DNA of 64,000 nt from RPRC01 sp034933285. Its GTDB lineage: Bacteria; Desulfobacterota; Desulfuromonadia; Geobacterales; Geobacteraceae. The notes under the pieces were generated by a model. The model was not told where the DNA came from. It saw only the letters and a list, made by a program, of their open reading frames with translations, and did not search any database. The position numbers and the translations under genes are program-made. Below, in pieces: positions 24,055 through 32,788 of this stretch (positions within the stretch are counted from its first letter, which is position 1; each line of letters opens with the position of its first letter). The stretch spans positions 67,469 to 131,468 of the forward strand of contig JAYFNT010000004.1 in assembly GCA_034933285.1 (NCBI GenBank). Direction: 5' to 3'.

Positions 24055-25107
24055 ATGGCTACTTTTTTTGACCTTCAGGAAAAGAACCGTAAGAAGACCA
24101 GGCTCATTGTGGTCTGTTTCGTCCTCTTCTTCATCTGGCTGGGATTGGGGCTTGACCTCGCCCTTTACTACTGGAGTGGCGGCAACGTCCGGACCGGCAG
24201 TTACGGCTATCGCTATCGCCATCATTATTACACTTCATCAGCACCGTCAACATCCCCGGTGAGGAAAGAGAAGCATTTCCGTCCCATCTTCACACTGATA
24301 GTGGGCATGGCCGGGGTGGGCCTGGCCTGGTGGAGCATGTCCAATGCCGCCGGCACCGTCTTGGGCGCCATGTTGGCGCGGTCGGCTGACCGCAGCCGGT
24401 CGCCTGAAGAGCATACCCTGATCAACGTGGTAGAGGAGATGTGCATTGCATCGTCAATGGCCATTCCCAAAGTCTGGATCATACCAGACCCCGATCCCAA
24501 CGCCATGGCGGTCGGGCTGAAGGAAGGCGACTACCATGTTGCCGTTACCGAGGGGTTGCTGCGGGCACTGAACCGTGATGAACTCCAGGGAGTTGTGGCC
24601 CACGAGATAGCTCACCTGAAGAACCTTGACACCAGGCTCATGACCGCGCTGGCAGTGCTGGTCGGCCTGGCGGCGCTCATTTCCGAGTTCGTCGGAAGAT
24701 CGAGACTGCTCGGTATCGGCGGGAGTGGCGGTGATGGCGATGACAAAAAGATCGGGGGGATAATATTTGCCCTGTGGCTGGTCTCAGTGATCCTAGCCCC
24801 CTTTGTCACCCAGCTGATGGCGCTTATGGTCAGCCGGGAGCGGGAATACCTGGCGGATGCCTCGGCTGCCCAGTTCACCCGCAACCCGGAGGCCCTGGCC
24901 CATGCCCTGGAAAAAATCGCCGCTGCGGTCTCGCCGACCGCCCTGGTCAAGCCGGCAAGCGCCCATCTCTGCATAGCGTCTCCCACGGCCGCTGATGCGG
25001 GGCCTGGCGTCGGGACAAGCTGGTTTGCCACCCACCCGCCCATCAGGATGCGCATTCACCGGCTGATGACCATCGGCAGGTGCGCAAATGAAAACGGTTT
25101 TTCCTAG
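24055..25107 (+). CDS. M48-family membrane metalloprotease (HtpX-like)
   Basis: 350 residues. Zinc-site HEIAHLKN with His183, Glu184 and His187; a third ligand is in REREYLADASAAQF. Membrane segments lie at about 16-38, 79-96, 195-212 and 235-255. Genes of this type next to lemA form a conserved pair proposed for membrane-protein quality control. Its stop codon overlaps that of the convergent hydrolase gene by two bases. Confidence 0.88.
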   Translation: MATFFDLQEKNRKKTRLIVVCFVLFFIWLGLGLDLALYYWSGGNVRTGSYGYRYRHHYYTSSAPSTSPVRKEKHFRPIFTLIVGMAGVGLAWWSMSNAAGTVLGAMLARSADRSRSPEEHTLINVVEEMCIASSMAIPKVWIIPDPDPNAMAVGLKEGDYHVAVTEGLLRALNRDELQGVVAHEIAHLKNLDTRLMTALAVLVGLAALISEFVGRSRLLGIGGSGGDGDDKKIGGIIFALWLVSVILAPFVTQLMALMVSREREYLADASAAQFTRNPEALAHALEKIAAAVSPTALVKPASAHLCIASPTAADAGPGVGTSWFATHPPIRMRIHRLMTIGRCANENGFS

Positions 25108-25886
25108 TTGGAAAAGATCTCTTTGAAAAAGGACTTCATGGCCTCCCAGGAGCGCTTATCGGCTTTTTCGTTGTAGGCGACCCCTTTAGCCGGATCATTG
25201 CCGGAGTCGGGGTTGGTAAAGCTGTGGACTGCGCCCCCATAGAAGTTCATCTGCCAGTCAACGCGGCCTTTCCTCATTTCATTCTGGAAGTCGGCAACCT
25301 GACCCGGTGGTACGAAGGGATCGTCGGCGCCGTGGAGAGCAAGCACCCTGGCCCTGATCCTGGATGCGTCATCGGGAAAAGGCGTGTCCAAGCCCCCGTG
25401 GAAGCTTACCACGCCCTGCAGGTCGGCGCCGCTCCTGGCCAGTTCAAGCACCGTTGTCCCGCCAAAACAGTAGCCGATAGCGGCAATGCGGGAGCGGTCG
25501 ACCATGGGGTGACCCGACAGCTGATCCAGGCCTGCCCGCGCCCTCATGCGCAAAAGGTTCCGGTCGGCTTTGTATTTCCCCGCCTCCCTGCTCGCGGCCT
25601 CCGGAGTTGACGGCCTGATTCCCTTGCCGTAGATGTCGGCGCCAAATGCAACGTACCCAAGGCGTGCGAGCTGTTCCACCCTCTTTTTCACATAGTTTCC
25701 GAGGCCGGTCCATTCGTGCACCACGAGCACACCGGGCCGCTTTCCCTTGACCGCATCGTCCCAGGCGAGAAAACCTTCAAGAATCGCGTTTCCCTGACGG
25801 TATTCCACGGTCTTTGTTACCAGTTCCGCCTCTGCTGCCAATGCAGTGCCGACAAGGGTCAGCATAAGGAAAATGGTTGTTTTCAT
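25104..25886 (-). CDS. Secreted dienelactone-hydrolase family protein
   Basis: 260 residues from ATG 25886 (AAAGGAGGCAGAAC upstream), with a signal peptide MKTTIFLMLTLVGTALAAEA. Alpha/beta-hydrolase features: nucleophile Cys in AAIGYCFGGTTVLELA, Asp in LHGADDPFVPPGQ, His in GAVHSFTNPDSG. Family members hydrolyse dienelactones or related esters; a periplasmic version is likely a general esterase. No aromatic-degradation genes nearby. Confidence 0.85.
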   Translation of the reverse strand: MKTTIFLMLTLVGTALAAEAELVTKTVEYRQGNAILEGFLAWDDAVKGKRPGVLVVHEWTGLGNYVKKRVEQLARLGYVAFGADIYGKGIRPSTPEAASREAGKYKADRNLLRMRARAGLDQLSGHPMVDRSRIAAIGYCFGGTTVLELARSGADLQGVVSFHGGLDTPFPDDASRIRARVLALHGADDPFVPPGQVADFQNEMRKGRVDWQMNFYGGAVHSFTNPDSGNDPAKGVAYNEKADKRSWEAMKSFFKEIFSN

Positions 25887-26063
25887 GTTCTGCCTCCTTT
25901 CAGGGTGGTTCAACATGATCAAGTATATCAAAATGAAAACAACGTACAGCGGGGACGGTTACCGCGGGTCCGCAACTCCCTGCCGTTGAAGGGCAGGGCA
26001 TCAGTGATAGAATTAACAGACCGACAACCATAGGTTAAGAACAGATGAACCGTGGGGGACACA

Positions 26064-26567
26064 ATGAAAGTGCTTATAGTGAGTGCGGAGAACTTTGAAG
26101 ATACGGAACTTCTGGCGCCCTTCTACCGTTTCCTGGAGGAGGGGTTCGAAGTGGACATCGCTTCCAGGGCAAAGGGAAAAATCACCGGCAAGCACGGGTA
26201 CGATGTCAACGCAAACCTGAGCCTGGAGGAGGTTGACCCGGAACGCTACGACCTGCTCCTCCTGCCGGGAGGAAAAGCGCCGGAATCTTTACGGAAGCAG
26301 CAGGCAGCCCTGGAGATAGCGCGGCGATTTTTTGCATCCGGAAAGCCTGTTGCAGCAATTTGCCATGGGCCCCAGATCCTGATTACCGCAGGCCTTTTGA
26401 ACGGTCGGCGCGCAACCTGTTACAGATCGGTGGCCCCGGAAATGAAGGTTGCCGGAGTGATTTACGAGGATTCCGAGGTCATTGTCGATGGGAATCTCAT
26501 CACTTCGCGCCAGCCGTCGGACATCCCGGTATTCATGAGGGAAATCATGAAAATGTTGAGGAAGTGA
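26064..26567 (+). CDS. DJ-1/PfpI family protein
   Basis: 167 residues from ATG 26064 (MKVLIVSAENFEDTELLAPF), with GGGGGACAC upstream. Nucleophile elbow VAAICHGPQILI puts Cys100-His101 in the usual place; Glu12 or Glu15 is the acidic partner. PfpI/YhbO-type proteins are proposed proteases or glyoxal-adduct deglycases; the activity is debated. Single gene followed by a strong terminator. Confidence 0.88.
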   Translation: MKVLIVSAENFEDTELLAPFYRFLEEGFEVDIASRAKGKITGKHGYDVNANLSLEEVDPERYDLLLLPGGKAPESLRKQQAALEIARRFFASGKPVAAICHGPQILITAGLLNGRRATCYRSVAPEMKVAGVIYEDSEVIVDGNLITSRQPSDIPVFMREIMKMLRK

Positions 26568-26604
26568 CGGGCGGATGCGGACGGCGTGGAGACATGTTTT
26601 GAAT

Positions 26605-26642
26605 AAAAAAAGGGATGAAGCCATGGGCTCCATCCCTTTTTT
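26605..26642. terminator. Bidirectional rho-independent terminator
   Basis: GGGATGAAGCC paired with GGCTCCATCCC, with A-run before and T-run after, so it works on both strands. It ends the pfpI-type gene on the plus strand and the atp cluster on the minus strand. Confidence 0.85.
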
Positions 26643-26659
26643 CTCGAAGACCGAGAAAA

Positions 26660-26935
26660 TTACTTTGCAACGGTTTTAGCCAGTTCGAGTGCCACATCCT
26701 TGTAAGGGTTGGCGTACAGGATGATCAGGCAGATGACCAGCACATAGATGGCCAGGGACTCTATCATGGCCAGACCGATCATCATGGTGGTCAGAATCTT
26801 GCCGTAAACGCCGGGATTACGCGCGGTCCCTTCCAGTGCCGCCTTGATGGCGTTGCCCATGCCGATGCCGGGGCCGATAACCCCGACGGCCATGCCGATA
26901 CCTGCTGCGAGAATACAGATGGTCAAAAATAACAT
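26660..26935 (-). CDS. atpE: ATP synthase F0 subunit c
   Basis: 91 residues, two membrane helices. The ion-binding carboxylate is Glu59 in IGLAMIESLAIY. The Gln of sodium-type c subunits is replaced by Met (GPGIGMGNAI) and the following Thr by Leu, so proton coupling is more likely. Ring-forming subunit rotating against subunit a. Confidence 0.93.
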   Translation of the reverse strand: MLFLTICILAAGIGMAVGVIGPGIGMGNAIKAALEGTARNPGVYGKILTTMMIGLAMIESLAIYVLVICLIILYANPYKDVALELAKTVAK

Positions 26936-27056
26936 CCGATGCTACCTCCTTCTTTTATGAATTCTCCTAAACAGTATAGGAAGCTGATTTGACTTGACCG
27001 AAACCGCGAAGGCCGCATGTTCGTCAGCGTAGCGGTTGAAAGTGTTCCTTATTAGA

Positions 27057-27752
27057 TCAATGGGCTTCTTCGAGAGCTCCCTGTATGTAAATGGTTGAAA
27101 GGAGCATGAAGACGAAGGTCTGGAGAAACGCTACCAGCACACCCATGAGCATCATCGGCAGCGGCACAAGGAACGGAACGAGGCCGAAGAAAATCAGCAG
27201 AATCAGTTCATGGCCGTTCATGTTGCCGAAAAGACGGAATGAGAGGGAGAGCGGACGGCTTATGTGGCCGATGATCTCGACGAAGAACATGAACGGGGCC
27301 AGCCACCAGACCGGCCCGAAAAAGTGCTTTATGTACTTGAACCCGTGGTTGCGTACTCCTACCACATGGGTTGACATGAACACGATGATTGCACAGGCTG
27401 CCGTAGTGTTGAGGTTTGCCGTAGGCGGGTAGAATCCCGGAACCAGCCCGATCAGGTTCGAGATGAGGATGAAAAAGGCAAGGGTTGCAATCAGGGGGAA
27501 AAAAGCCCTCCCCCTTTCGCCCATGTTGTCTACGACCACGCCCTCGATCCCGCTGATGCAGACTTCCATGAAATTCTGCAGCTTCCCCGGCAGGGTCTTG
27601 ATCGAGCCTCGAACAATGAGGGAGAGTCCTACGAGAATCGCGGTTACCAGCCAGGCATGGACGATGGCGTCGATGCCTGCTTCGTCCGTGTACTTGGAGA
27701 GAGGCGCCAGCAGTTCGCGGAAGAACTGGAGAAAGAGATATGGATGGACCAT
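27057..27752 (-). CDS. atpB: ATP synthase F0 subunit a
   Basis: 231 residues, five to six membrane helices. The essential Arg is in LSFRLFGNMNGHELI, and the C-terminal helix reads FLQTFVFMLLSTIYIQGALE, both diagnostic. It forms the half-channels for protons facing the c-ring. The gene lies 121 bases upstream of atpE, without F1 genes nearby. Confidence 0.93.
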   Translation of the reverse strand: MVHPYLFLQFFRELLAPLSKYTDEAGIDAIVHAWLVTAILVGLSLIVRGSIKTLPGKLQNFMEVCISGIEGVVVDNMGERGRAFFPLIATLAFFILISNLIGLVPGFYPPTANLNTTAACAIIVFMSTHVVGVRNHGFKYIKHFFGPVWWLAPFMFFVEIIGHISRPLSLSFRLFGNMNGHELILLIFFGLVPFLVPLPMMLMGVLVAFLQTFVFMLLSTIYIQGALEEAH

Positions 27753-27758
27753 GTTGTG

Positions 27759-28145
27759 CTAACCTCCGTTTAGGGTTGCCATATAGACTGCCATGACGAT
27801 AATGGCAATGACAACTACCGAGAGTCCCAGAAGCAGACCGAATATGTTTAAGTTACCGTAAAGTATGAGAAGTGATACGGTGACCGCAATGACGAGCAAC
27901 CTGATCACATATCTCATTTGAGCGAATCTGGCAGCCTGCTTTGCCGGGAGCTGCAAGGCCCGTTGCAGGATAGTGTAAAGCCAATGGCAGTTGGCAATCG
28001 CGATGAGCCCTCCGACCGCGACTCCGGCGGCGAACTGGAGGGACACTGCTGTCACACCAATTACCGTGAAAAGGACCGTAAAGGCCGTACTGCAGACTGT
28101 TAGAATGGTGAAGATATTATTTTCGTTGATCTTCACCCTGCTCAT
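27759..28145 (-). CDS. ATP synthase subunit I-like membrane protein
   Basis: 128 residues with four membrane helices (FTILTVCSTAFTVLFTVIGV; VGGLIAIANCHWLYTILQRA; RYVIRLLVIAVTVSLLILYG; LLLGLSVVVIAIIVMAVYMA). It lies upstream of atpB as AtpI-type subunits do. AtpI assists c-ring assembly or Mg supply. Its start overlaps the upstream gene by 29 bases. Confidence 0.75.
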   Translation of the reverse strand: MSRVKINENNIFTILTVCSTAFTVLFTVIGVTAVSLQFAAGVAVGGLIAIANCHWLYTILQRALQLPAKQAARFAQMRYVIRLLVIAVTVSLLILYGNLNIFGLLLGLSVVVIAIIVMAVYMATLNGG

Positions 28146-28362
28146 TTTTCCTTATTTCTTTTCCTATGATAACGAATATGTTGCGAAAAGCCGCAACAAT
28201 CCCGATCAGCAGAAAGATGAAGAAAAACCATGGTTTAGTGCCCAGCCACTGGTCGAGTTTCAGTCCGGCAAAGATCCCCATGGCTATGGCCAGAACCACC
28301 GAAATACCCAGGCTGGATACCACGCTGAGGGTTTTCAGCAGGTTTTTATTCTCCTCATCCAT
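28117..28362 (-). CDS. AtpZ/AtpI-type small membrane protein
   Basis: 81 residues from ATG 28362 (AAAGGATAAG upstream). Two membrane helices (SVVSSLGISVVLAIAMGIFA; WFFFIFLLIGIVAAFRNIFV) with GLKLDQWLGTKP between them match the AtpZ family that precedes F0 genes. First gene of the F0 cluster. Confidence 0.75.
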   Translation of the reverse strand: MDEENKNLLKTLSVVSSLGISVVLAIAMGIFAGLKLDQWLGTKPWFFFIFLLIGIVAAFRNIFVIIGKEIRKNEQGEDQRK

Positions 28363-28411
28363 GAACCTTATCCTTTTAGCACAGCAAAAGTAAAAAAAGC
28401 AACTCAAATTT

Positions 28412-29701
28412 TCATGACGCTAAAAATTTGAAAATCTTGGCCGCAGCTGAGATGGTTCGGTCGATATCCTCTTCCGAATGGGCTCCGGAAACGAAAACCG
28501 TTTCGAACTGGGAGGGGGCCAGATAGATGCCCTGGTCCAGCATGGCGTGAAAGTACCTGCCGAACGCGGCTGTGTCACATCGGGCCGCAGTTGTCCAGTT
28601 GCAGACTTCGCTATCGGTGAAGAATGTGCACAACATGCTCCCCACCCGGGACGAAAATACCGGGAACCCGGCATCCGCAGCCGCCCGGCTCAGGCCGGCG
28701 GCGAGGCGGGCGCTTTTTTCCTCAAGGTTTGCATAGAATCCTTGTTCCTGCAGAAGACTCAGCGTAGCTATACCGGCGGACATGGCCAGCGGATTGCCCG
28801 AGAGGGTGCCTGCCTGATATACGCTTCCCGACGGAGAAAGCAGCTGCATGATTTCTTTCCTGCCGCCGAATGCCCCTACCGGAAGCCCCCCGCCGATGAT
28901 TTTGCCCAGCGTGGTCATATCCGGTGTGACGCCGTAAAGTTCCTGCGCCCCTCCGTAGGCAACCCGGAATCCGGTCATGACTTCATCGAAGATAAGGATA
29001 ATCCCTTCGCGGTCGCACAAGCGCCTAAGCCCTTCGAGAAACCCTTGGCGCGGCGCTATGGCGCCCATGTTTCCGGCAACCGGCTCAATGATTATACAGG
29101 AAACCTTGCCTTTGTTTTCCGTGATGAGGGCTTCGACAGAGCCAGGATCATTATATTCGGCGATCAGGGTGTGCCGCGCAAAGTCAGCCGGCACCCCCGG
29201 AGAGTCCGGGACTCCGAAAGTGGCTGCTCCGGAGCCCGCCTTCACCAGCAGCGAATCGGCATGACCGTGATAACAGCCGGCAAACTTGATGACTGCGTCC
29301 CGCCCCGTATAAGCCCGGGCGAGACGGATGGCACTCATTGTAGCCTCGGTTCCGGAACTCACCATACGGACCATTTCGATGGAGGGCACGGCTTCTACGA
29401 CCATTTCCGCAAGCCGTATCTCCAACTCGGTTGGAGCGCCGAAGCTGCTCCCCTTCTCCATGGCCGAGGTGACGGCCCTCACTACCCGGGGGTGGCAATG
29501 TCCCACGATCATCGGGCCCCAGGAACCGACGTAATCGATGTATTCGTTGTTGTCCGCGTCGTAAATCCTGGACCCGGCGGCGCGTTCGATGAACAGGGGG
29601 TCGCCGCCCACGGATCTGAATGCGCGAACCGGGCTGTTGACTCCTCCCGGTATGAGGGATCCGGCTTTGCCGAACAACAGCGAGGATCGGTCATGTTTCA
29701 T
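28412..29701 (-). CDS. hemL: Glutamate-1-semialdehyde 2,1-aminomutase
   Basis: 429 residues. The PLP-binding Lys is Lys267 in TTLGKIIGGGLPVGAFGG; FDEVMTGFR supplies the Asp for the ring nitrogen; AGTLSGNPLAMSAG is the family C-terminal motif. It makes 5-aminolevulinate in the C5 route, upstream of both haem and the cobalamin made by the cluster at 45-63 kb. ATG 29701 follows the gamma-carbonic-anhydrase group in the minus-strand direction of the region. Confidence 0.95.
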   Translation of the reverse strand: MKHDRSSLLFGKAGSLIPGGVNSPVRAFRSVGGDPLFIERAAGSRIYDADNNEYIDYVGSWGPMIVGHCHPRVVRAVTSAMEKGSSFGAPTELEIRLAEMVVEAVPSIEMVRMVSSGTEATMSAIRLARAYTGRDAVIKFAGCYHGHADSLLVKAGSGAATFGVPDSPGVPADFARHTLIAEYNDPGSVEALITENKGKVSCIIIEPVAGNMGAIAPRQGFLEGLRRLCDREGIILIFDEVMTGFRVAYGGAQELYGVTPDMTTLGKIIGGGLPVGAFGGRKEIMQLLSPSGSVYQAGTLSGNPLAMSAGIATLSLLQEQGFYANLEEKSARLAAGLSRAAADAGFPVFSSRVGSMLCTFFTDSEVCNWTTAARCDTAAFGRYFHAMLDQGIYLAPSQFETVFVSGAHSEEDIDRTISAAAKIFKFLAS

Positions 29702-29737
29702 ATTATCACCTTCAATCAGCCGGCGTCACTTGCCAAG

Positions 29738-30265
29738 TCAGGAGTTAAGATATTCTTTGGAGTACTGGACGTAATTGTCCGACGATTTTTTCAGCCGTTC
29801 CAGTTCCTGGGTTGTAAGGTCGCGCTTGTATCGGGCAGGAGAGCCGAGCCACAGTGTGCGGGGAGGGATGACGGTGCCTTCGGTAACCAGGGAGCGGGCG
29901 CCTACCAGTGCCTGTTCGCCAACGACGGCATGATCCATTACGAGGGCCTGCATGCCGATGAATGCGCCGTCTTCGATTATGCAGCCGTGAAGGGTAACGC
30001 TGTGGGCGATGGTGACGTCATTGCCGATAAGCAGTGGAGCGCCTGGGTCATCGGCATTTTTTTTGTGGGTGACGTGCAGCAGGGAAAGGTCCTGTATGTT
30101 GGTCCTGTCCCCTATCCGGATGTGGTTTACGTCACCACGCACTACAGTGTTGAACCAGATACTGCTTTCAGTACCGATTTCCACATCGCCGATAACAACA
30201 GCAGTATCGGCAATAAACGCGGAATCGTCGATTTTCGGATGGACACCCTTGAAGGGGCGTATCAT
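29738..30265 (-). CDS. Gamma-class carbonic anhydrase-like protein
   Basis: 175 residues from ATG 30265 (GAGGGAATTCGC upstream). Left-handed beta-helix hexapeptide repeats (SSIWFNTVVRGDVNHIRIGD, TNIQDLSLLHVTHK) with metal His in VTIAHSVTLHGCIIED and ALVMDHAVVGE. Family YrdA/PaaY; may be a carbonic anhydrase or a structural trimer. Confidence 0.85.
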   Translation of the reverse strand: MIRPFKGVHPKIDDSAFIADTAVVIGDVEIGTESSIWFNTVVRGDVNHIRIGDRTNIQDLSLLHVTHKKNADDPGAPLLIGNDVTIAHSVTLHGCIIEDGAFIGMQALVMDHAVVGEQALVGARSLVTEGTVIPPRTLWLGSPARYKRDLTTQELERLKKSSDNYVQYSKEYLNS

Positions 30266-30287
30266 GCGAATTCCCTCATGGTGCGGC

Positions 30288-31202
30288 TCAGTCTCTCGGA
30301 ACGGCAAGCATCCGGTCCAGCGCCCTTTTCGCGGGTATCCGTATATCTTCCTCCACCCGCACTTCGGGTTTCAGGGTCCGGAGCGAAGCCAGGATGTCTT
30401 CGAGGGAGATCAGCTTCATGTTGGGGCAAATGAGGCCGGGGGATGCGAGGATGAACTCCTTGTCCGGATTTTCCTTTTTCAGCCGGTAGAGGATACCGGC
30501 CTCGGTGCCGATTATGATGCGTTTCGCCGGGCTCTTCCGGCAGTATTCATACATGCCGCTGGTGGAGCAGGCGTGGTCCGCCAGGTCGGATACCGCGGGA
30601 TTGCATTCGGGATGGCAGATGAACAGGGCGTCCGGATATTCCGCCTTGAGGCGGCAGACGTCTTCGGCCCGCAATCTTTCGTGGGTGGGGCAGAAACCAT
30701 CCCAGAAATGAAATTTCTTGTTCGAGGTTTTCGCCACGAAGCGGCCCAGGTTGCGGTCCGGCGTGAATATCAGCTCGTTTTCGGCAAGTGAATTCACCAC
30801 CCGTCCGGCATTTGCCGATGTGCAGCAGATGTCCGTATGGGCCTTGACCGCTGCGGATGAGTTGACATAGGTCACGACCGGCACTCCGGGAAAGCGCTTC
30901 TTCATTTCGAGCAGACCTTCGACGGTGATCATGTCTGCCATGGGGCAACCTGCGTCCAGCCTGGGCAGCAGCACCTTTTTCTCCGGAGAGAGAATCGAGG
31001 CTGATTCGGCCATGAAATGAACGCCGCAGAAAACGATAACTTCGGCGCTGGTCTTTGCCGCTTCTATGGAGAGAGCCAGGGAATCGCCGGTTATGTCCGC
31101 TATTTCCTGTACCTCGTCGCGCATGTAATTGTGGGCGAGCAGAACTGCATTTCGCTTTTTGAGAAGCTCCCTGATTTCGCTCTTGATGTCTTGGTTATCC
31201 AT
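30288..31202 (-). CDS. nadA: Quinolinate synthase
   Basis: 304 residues from ATG 31202 (MDNQDIKSEIRELLKKRNAV). Typical motifs: AHNYMRDEVQEIADITGDSL, TDICCTSANAGRV and HACSTSGMYEYCRKSP, with Cys residues for the 4Fe-4S cluster. It condenses iminoaspartate with dihydroxyacetone phosphate in NAD synthesis. A longer frame from 31295 lacks homologous-looking sequence. Confidence 0.93.
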   Translation of the reverse strand: MDNQDIKSEIRELLKKRNAVLLAHNYMRDEVQEIADITGDSLALSIEAAKTSAEVIVFCGVHFMAESASILSPEKKVLLPRLDAGCPMADMITVEGLLEMKKRFPGVPVVTYVNSSAAVKAHTDICCTSANAGRVVNSLAENELIFTPDRNLGRFVAKTSNKKFHFWDGFCPTHERLRAEDVCRLKAEYPDALFICHPECNPAVSDLADHACSTSGMYEYCRKSPAKRIIIGTEAGILYRLKKENPDKEFILASPGLICPNMKLISLEDILASLRTLKPEVRVEEDIRIPAKRALDRMLAVPRD

Positions 31203-31398
31203 ACCTATTCCGTTTCCCTGTCGATCCGATTCGGTTATTGTCACCTTCCCGCTGAGAGCAGGCTTTCCGGAAATCGGAACAAAGATATTCAGCATGGCAG
31301 ATAGTAGCCAATGTTCCCTGTTATGTCAAACAGTTTGCTCAATCGGCGAGCTGGAAAGTGCTGTTTTGCGGAGAGTCTTACCGCTATCGGAACCCTCC

Positions 31399-31427
31399 TT
31401 GACACGTAACGGCAAAACCTCTATCCT
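31399..31427 (+). promoter_or_regulatory. Predicted sigma-70 promoter for the tat gene
   Basis: TTGACA at 31399-31404, 17-base spacer, TATCCT at 31422-31427, leaving about 100 bases of leader before the ATG at 31536. The rest of the gap 31203-31535 shows nothing clear. Confidence 0.5.
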
Positions 31428-31535
31428 TTCTGTATCAGCAAAACGGGAAGTTCCGTCAAATACTGTTATGCTCTGGGCTGAAACCGGTCGCCGCATGGAT
31501 CGAACGGGCCGATTCGCCGGGGGCGAGGATCTCAC

Positions 31536-31805
31536 ATGTTTGGTATCGGCATGCCTGAACTCATCATAATCATGGTGATAGCGCTCATCGTCATCGGTCC
31601 CCAGAAGCTTCCCGACCTGGCCCGCTCCCTTGGCCGCGGACTTGCCGAATTCAAGCGTGCAGCCGATGATTTCAAGCAGACTATCGAGGATGAGAGCAGG
31701 ATTCACGATGAAGGGATGGCTTCAGGTGCGGAACAAAGCCCCGCGACGGGAGATAAGCCTGCCGAGAGCGGTGACCCCGGAAGGGAAGAAGTGAAAAAGG
31801 GGTGA
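31536..31805 (+). CDS. TatA/TatB-family Sec-independent translocase protein
   Basis: 89 residues: short N-terminal helix MFGIGMPELIIIMVIALIVI, then GPQKLPDLARSLGRGLAEFK and an acidic tail. The Glu at position 8 and PQKLPDLARSLGR are TatB-like, but in many bacteria with a single TatA-type protein the same pattern occurs. Part of twin-arginine export of folded proteins. No tatC beside it. Confidence 0.88.
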   Translation: MFGIGMPELIIIMVIALIVIGPQKLPDLARSLGRGLAEFKRAADDFKQTIEDESRIHDEGMASGAEQSPATGDKPAESGDPGREEVKKG

Positions 31806-31828
31806 CGTGGGGGAAATCGAGCGTTCGC

Positions 31829-31856
31829 AAAAAAAGGCGGGTTCCCCCGCCTTTTT
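31829..31856. terminator. Bidirectional terminator between tat and cpoB
   Basis: GGCGGG facing CCCGCC flanked by A-run and T-run. It serves the plus-strand tat gene and the minus-strand tol-pal cluster. Confidence 0.85.
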
Positions 31857-31876
31857 CAGTTTCCGCGTGCATGCGG

Positions 31877-32677
31877 CTACTTCAACGATTTCAACAGCTG
31901 CTGTGCCTTTTTTGCCTCCGGGGAGCGGGGATAGACCCCCTGGAGTTCTTTTAACACGTATCGGGCGTTTTTCTTGTCGCCAAGGGCCTTGAAAGACATG
32001 GCCTGCTTCAGCATGGCGCCGGGGGCCTTGTCCTTTTTGGGAAAGTTCTTTATGACTTCCTGATAGGCAAGAACTGCCTGTTCGTATTTCTTTTCGTTGT
32101 AATAACTTTCACCAACCCAGAACAAGGCATTGGCTGCCAGTTCATGCTTGGGGTAACGCTCCGAAAATCGGGTGAACGTTTCCCTGGCCTTCTGCATGTC
32201 GCCTGCCTTGTAGAGGTTTATTCCGCTTTCATAGAGCCCTTCGGCAGTCTCCGCTGCCGGAGCGCCTTTGGTGTCCACTGGTGTGCCGACCTTCTTTTCC
32301 AGCTTCAGCATGCGGTCCTCAAGGGCCGCCAGCCGGCGTTCAATCTCTTCCTTCTGAAAGGCCTTTTCCTCCGAAGGCTTCTGGACCTGAAGCTTCAAGT
32401 CGTCCAGCTTTCCGGAAAGTTCCTGGATATCCATGCGGATGGTGTCCTGGGTGGCCTGCAGATCGGCCGCTCCCTTTCGCAGGCCCTTGACCGAATTCTG
32501 GAGTTCCTCCTTGGTTTCCTGACGGATGCCCCCCATGTCCTTTTCCAGTCTGGTGATCCGGGTTTTCAGGTCGTAACTGTCCCGCTGGACGCTTTCTACA
32601 TCACCTCTGCTGGCGCAGCCGGCAGCCAGGCAAAGAAAAATGAACGGAATCATACATCGTATGGTCCGCACGGCCAT
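31877..32677 (-). CDS. cpoB: Tol-Pal system lipoprotein/TPR protein (CpoB/YbgF)
   Basis: 266 residues, lipoprotein signal ending LAAGCASR. A long coiled coil (residues about 28-130) precedes TPR repeats (ALFWVGESYYNEKKYEQAVL, AYQEVIKNFPKKDKAPGAML). In E. coli CpoB coordinates Tol function with peptidoglycan synthesis; here the protein appears lipid-anchored, which differs. AAGGAGGAGTAGC before the ATG. Confidence 0.88.
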   Translation of the reverse strand: MAVRTIRCMIPFIFLCLAAGCASRGDVESVQRDSYDLKTRITRLEKDMGGIRQETKEELQNSVKGLRKGAADLQATQDTIRMDIQELSGKLDDLKLQVQKPSEEKAFQKEEIERRLAALEDRMLKLEKKVGTPVDTKGAPAAETAEGLYESGINLYKAGDMQKARETFTRFSERYPKHELAANALFWVGESYYNEKKYEQAVLAYQEVIKNFPKKDKAPGAMLKQAMSFKALGDKKNARYVLKELQGVYPRSPEAKKAQQLLKSLK

Positions 32678-32693
32678 GCTACTCCTCCTTCAG

Positions 32694-32723
32694 CAGGTTG
32701 TTGAAAAGTTTTTCAGCAGCCTG
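32694..32723. repeat. Short palindrome of the CAGGCTGTTGAAAAA type
   Basis: CAGGTTGTTGAAAAG followed directly by TTTTTCAGCAGCCTG. Sits between pal and cpoB and could form a transcript hairpin. Related to the repeat at 16325-16419. Confidence 0.6.
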
Positions 32724-32788
32724 CTCGTACGATTGCTGTCACATAAGGGAAAGGAGCCGTCACCGACCCCTTTCCCAACCATGCTTTT

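Noticed and set aside
26660..26935. Sodium-type ATP synthase c subunit
   Set aside because: Only Glu59 and Ser60 of the sodium site are present; the Gln and Thr ligands are Met and Leu, so a proton type is preferred.
28478..30433. 651-codon plus-strand frame
   Set aside because: It is antisense to hemL and the carbonic-anhydrase gene, both with clear family motifs; it has no ribosome site and shadow-type composition.
31326..31706. 126-codon minus-strand frame over the tat gene
   Set aside because: Antisense to a clear tat gene; no independent support.
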